A program made the position numbers and the translations under genes. DNA of 26,352 nucleotides from Thermoplasmata archaeon (lineage in GTDB: Archaea; Thermoplasmatota; Thermoplasmata; GCA-020350865): contig CP070672.1 in the NCBI GenBank assembly GCA_020351895.1, positions 1,894,650 to 1,921,001 on the forward strand, given 5' to 3'. A model generated the notes under the pieces. It saw nothing but the letters and a program-made list of their open reading frames with translations. It did not search any database and had not been told where the DNA came from. Below, piece by piece: positions 24,035 through 26,352 of this stretch (its first letter is position 1; each line of letters opens with the position of its first letter).

Positions 24035-25690
24035 ATGACTGAGCAAGATAGAAAAATACCTTGGCCACCTGGCTATGATACCCCTGCTCCTTCCCCTCCG
24101 CAACAGACTCCAGGTCAGATTCCCCTGCCAACACCCGAGGACGAGATGAGGTTGCAGAGGGAGATAGAGGACCTCAAAAGAAAGATCGGCAGGTTTTTTT
24201 CGGTCTATGAGGTAAGAGTGGGACTGGATGCCGTTGCATTCCACTGCAGGGTAAATGAGGTAACTTTGGAGGAGAATTTCGAGCTTCTCAGGGGTCTTCT
24301 TAAGCCCGATTACATTCCTGTGCTGACCTATGAGGGAGGGGAGCATATTCTTTATGTGACCAGAAAGCCAAAGGTTAAATACAGAGGGACAAGGGTTAAT
24401 CTTATCCTTCTTATCATAACCATTATCACCACAACAATAGCCGGCTCTAGCCTTTGGGTCTCGTACGATACCATACGCGCCGGTCAGACCACTGCAGACA
24501 TAGACGTTCTGGCCAGCCTATTCAGCCCCTACAACCTGTTTTTTGGAGCCGTATTCTTTTCACTGCCTCTTTTGTTAATTTTGGGCACCCATGAGACATC
24601 CCATTACCTCATGGCAAAGAAGCACGGAGTTGCCGCATCACTGCCTTTCTTTATACCAATGATACCGCCCTTGGGCACATTAGGTGCCGTAATCAGCATG
24701 AGGGAGCCCATACCAAATAAAAAAGCCCTCATGGACATCGGCGCAGCAGGCCCTATAGGAGGGCTTCTTGTCGCCATCCCTGTCACCATAATCGGCCTCG
24801 TCCTCACGAACTCCTACGGTGTATCTGCGACATCTTCCGAACCAGGTGGACTGTTGTTGTACAACCCGATACTTCTAATGGGACTGAGCAGTGCTTTTCC
24901 GATAGAATCCGATCTTCTGGCACATCCGACTTTTTTTGCAGGATGGGTGGGTATACTGGTTACTGCCCTGAATCTACTTCCAGCAGGCCAACTGGATGGA
25001 GGTCATATAGTTCGCGCGCTATTTGGGGAGAAGACGAGGTATATAGGCATGGCAACTGTAATTCTGATGATCTTTATGGGATTCGTATTCAACTATTTTG
25101 GATATGTGTTGCTCATCGTAATAGTCATGGTTCTAGGTGGCGGATTGAGCCATCCTCCGCCTCTAAATGATGTTACAAAACTGGATAGGAGAAGGGTCAT
25201 GGTGGGAGTTTTGGCTTTGATCATATTTGCTGTGAGCTTTCATCCAGCACCCTTTCAAACTGCACCTTTACCGGATTATGGATTTGAACTGAGTGCCGAA
25301 CTGCATGAAACGGCGATTTCCCCTGGTGGTTATGTTGAATTCAATGTGTCGTTTAGGAACATTGGATCAGAGGAGAACGAAGTGCTCTTAAACGCAACCA
25401 TGAATCAGACAGAAATAGATGAAGGATGGAACGTCATTTTGTTCTACTCTGATGAAGAGGAGACAAAGATTTACAACATCACTGATGAAGATGATGTTCT
25501 ATTTCTCGTAGGTGAAAACGAAACAAAGACTGTGACGGCAACCATTTACGCTCCCGCAAGTGCATCTTTCGGAGATAATGTCACAGTCAACGTGAGTCTG
25601 AAATGGAATTCCTGGAAGAGGAACCAACTCGATGAGGTTGTGAAGAGGATAAAGCGCACCTCCGAGGAGATTTTGGTAAAGGTAGAATGA
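24035..25690 (+). CDS. M50-family intramembrane metalloprotease (site-2 protease-like) with extracytoplasmic Ig-like tail
   Basis: The 551-residue protein should cut membrane proteins within the bilayer. A Pro-rich head (about 8-35) and a soluble domain (36-110, EDLKRKIGRFFSVYEV...ILYVTRKP) precede the membrane part. The active-site helix has HETSHY, with H186, E187 and H190 as zinc ligand/catalytic residues. The third ligand is D321 in NLLPAGQLDGGH. FIPMIPPLGTLGAVISMREPIPN and the GAAGPIGGLL segment are typical of the EGY1-like M50 branch. After the last TM helix (about 390-405), residues 420-551 look like a NEW3/CARDB Ig-like domain (FELSAELHETAISPGGYVEF, FRNIGSEENE) with N-x-T sites. It is probably transcribed as a leaderless mRNA. 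The substrate is unknown; it may shed surface proteins or activate membrane-tethered regulators. Confidence 0.9.
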   Translation: MTEQDRKIPWPPGYDTPAPSPPQQTPGQIPLPTPEDEMRLQREIEDLKRKIGRFFSVYEVRVGLDAVAFHCRVNEVTLEENFELLRGLLKPDYIPVLTYEGGEHILYVTRKPKVKYRGTRVNLILLIITIITTTIAGSSLWVSYDTIRAGQTTADIDVLASLFSPYNLFFGAVFFSLPLLLILGTHETSHYLMAKKHGVAASLPFFIPMIPPLGTLGAVISMREPIPNKKALMDIGAAGPIGGLLVAIPVTIIGLVLTNSYGVSATSSEPGGLLLYNPILLMGLSSAFPIESDLLAHPTFFAGWVGILVTALNLLPAGQLDGGHIVRALFGEKTRYIGMATVILMIFMGFVFNYFGYVLLIVIVMVLGGGLSHPPPLNDVTKLDRRRVMVGVLALIIFAVSFHPAPFQTAPLPDYGFELSAELHETAISPGGYVEFNVSFRNIGSEENEVLLNATMNQTEIDEGWNVILFYSDEEETKIYNITDEDDVLFLVGENETKTVTATIYAPASASFGDNVTVNVSLKWNSWKRNQLDEVVKRIKRTSEEILVKVE

Positions 25691-25794
25691 TTATGATTTT
25701 CATCCTCCCTATTGCACTGGCGCATGCCCTATTTCCATGATTTCAAAGAAATTATATCCGAATGTAGATATTTTTTTATATTCTAAAATTCATA

Positions 25795-25846
25795 TTGATA
25801 TTATATTCCGTGTCGAGGAGATCGAATTCAAATTCGGTGATAAAAA
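25795..25846 (+). promoter_or_regulatory. Promoter, inverted repeat and RBS of the zinc-ribbon gene
   Basis: A TATA-like GATATTATATT lies at about 25797-25807. A perfect inverted repeat, CGAATT-CA-AATTCG, occupies 25823-25836 and its last base is the first of the Shine-Dalgarno GGTGAT (25836-25841). The ATG is at 25847. The repeat could be an operator or a stem limiting RBS access. A T-run (about 25769-25777) before it may end the protease transcript. Confidence 0.45.
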
Positions 25847-26146
25847 ATGTACTATGAAAAATGGGTTGAAGAGAGAAGGGCTCTGGCAATTTTTTTAGGG
25901 TTGCTCATAATTGGATTTTCAATGGTACTTTCGGTTCAACGGGAACCAGCAACTGGGAATATCTCAATCAATATTATGATTGTAATTTTAGGGATCCTTA
26001 CTTCTATCTTACTATATATCGCATTGACATTCACTGGATATAGAGGAAGATCCCTTATAAGAATGAGGTTCTGTGTTGGTTGCGGGAGAAGTATTCCCTT
26101 TGAAGCTGTTATCTGTCCCTATTGCAGGCATGATTATGAAAAATAA
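25847..26146 (+). CDS. Small membrane protein with C-terminal zinc ribbon
   Basis: The 99-residue protein starts MYYEKWVEERR, followed by two TM helices (about 12-29 and 42-63) and a soluble C-terminal zinc ribbon FCVGCGRSIPFEAVICPYC (75-93), with the four metal ligands in two Cys-x2-Cys knuckles. Both ends should lie in the cytoplasm. Such small TM/zinc-ribbon proteins are common in archaea and mostly uncharacterised. The RBS GGTGAT is well placed. It is separate from the protease gene, with 156 bases between. It may bind protein or nucleic acid, but no partner is apparent. Confidence 0.8.
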   Translation: MYYEKWVEERRALAIFLGLLIIGFSMVLSVQREPATGNISINIMIVILGILTSILLYIALTFTGYRGRSLIRMRFCVGCGRSIPFEAVICPYCRHDYEK

Positions 26147-26282
26147 TTATATCTTACCTGCATTTTTGTATAAAAGAGTTAAAAAAAAAAACATACTTTA
26201 AAACCCAATACAATAAAATCTACAGGTTGTACAATCCCGAAATTACTTCCCCTCGGTAAATTCAGAAGCTCTATATCTATAC
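26147..26282. other. AT-rich region with possible insertion-sequence left end
   Basis: The stretch holds an A-run of about 11 bases (26180s) and no gene. TGTACAATCCCGAAATTAC at 26228-26246 begins with TGT, as many IS481-type terminal repeats do, and lies about 50 bases before a transposase-like start. The matching right end is beyond the window. Confidence 0.25.
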
Positions 26283-26352
26283 ATGAGAAAACTTAACCAG
26301 AGGAAGGTAAGGTGGATTATTCGGGAGATGGAAAAGGGTAAGATGTCTGTGT
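26283..26352 (+). CDS. Probable transposase, N-terminal fragment cut by the window end
   Basis: Only 23 codons are visible, reading MRKLNQRKVRWIIREM then EKGKMSV. The basic helix with an RWIIREMEKG pattern resembles the start of helix-turn-helix domains in IS481-like DDE transposases of archaea. A TATA-like CTATATCTATA lies at about 26270-26280, and no RBS is clear. The catalytic part lies outside the window, so the call rests on a short pattern and context. Confidence 0.45.
   Translation, partial: MRKLNQRKVRWIIREMEKGKMSV

Overview
The window looks like a chromosome fragment of a euryarchaeon, most probably of the Thermoplasmatota. It carries archaeal-type AlaRS with an N-terminal zinc-binding extension, type II methionine aminopeptidase, a KaiC/GvpD-like ATPase, a Rab/Ras-like small GTPase and a membrane-anchored regulator with the tandem winged-helix tail common in these archaea. 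TATA boxes sit about 25-45 nt before many starts, and the SD sites resemble GGAGGTGA. The lineage is inferred from gene content and has not been tested by phylogeny.

Layout. (1) 138-3376: KaiC/GvpD-like ATPase (-), YdjM-like membrane protein (+) and small GTPase (-); the last two converge with a 10-nt overlap on a 9-bp hairpin. (2) 3377-4378: a gene-poor kilobase with a 55-codon small ORF behind a good promoter and RBS, tRNA-Gly(CCC), and 100 bp later an 18-bp copy of the tRNA 3' end, as left by tRNA-targeted integration. (3) 4379-13126: a cell-surface block of three large + strand genes. Two are paralogous surface proteins that share about 455 N-terminal residues and a gap-free aligned promoter, but have exchanged C-terminal modules (Ig/PKD/calcium-binding versus NEW3/CARDB-like). 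Between them lies a 1030-residue protein with signal peptide, seven-bladed WD40 propeller, cadherin-like and PKD domains, TM helix and two cytoplasmic winged helices: apparently a transmembrane one-component regulator. (4) 15389-13151 (-): a metallo-beta-lactamase-fold hydrolase, a YrdC/Sua5 protein and MetAP in a tight cluster. (5) 15390-17975: a G-quadruplex-rich intergenic region, a 75-aa protein (+), an RDD-SAP membrane fusion (-) and two pilin-like proteins (-). (6) 18068-26146: alaS (+), an unknown 94-aa protein (+), a STAND ATPase with TPRs (-), an M50 site-2-type protease with an extracytoplasmic Ig-like tail (+) and a small membrane zinc ribbon (+). (7) After 26147: a probable transposase start, cut by the window end.

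The best candidate for an undescribed system is region 3. A membrane-spanning WD40/PKD sensor with DNA-binding tail lies between two mosaic surface proteins whose promoters are near-duplicates, which suggests surface sensing coupled to control of surface protein expression. That link is inferred from gene order, promoter similarity and domain architecture only.
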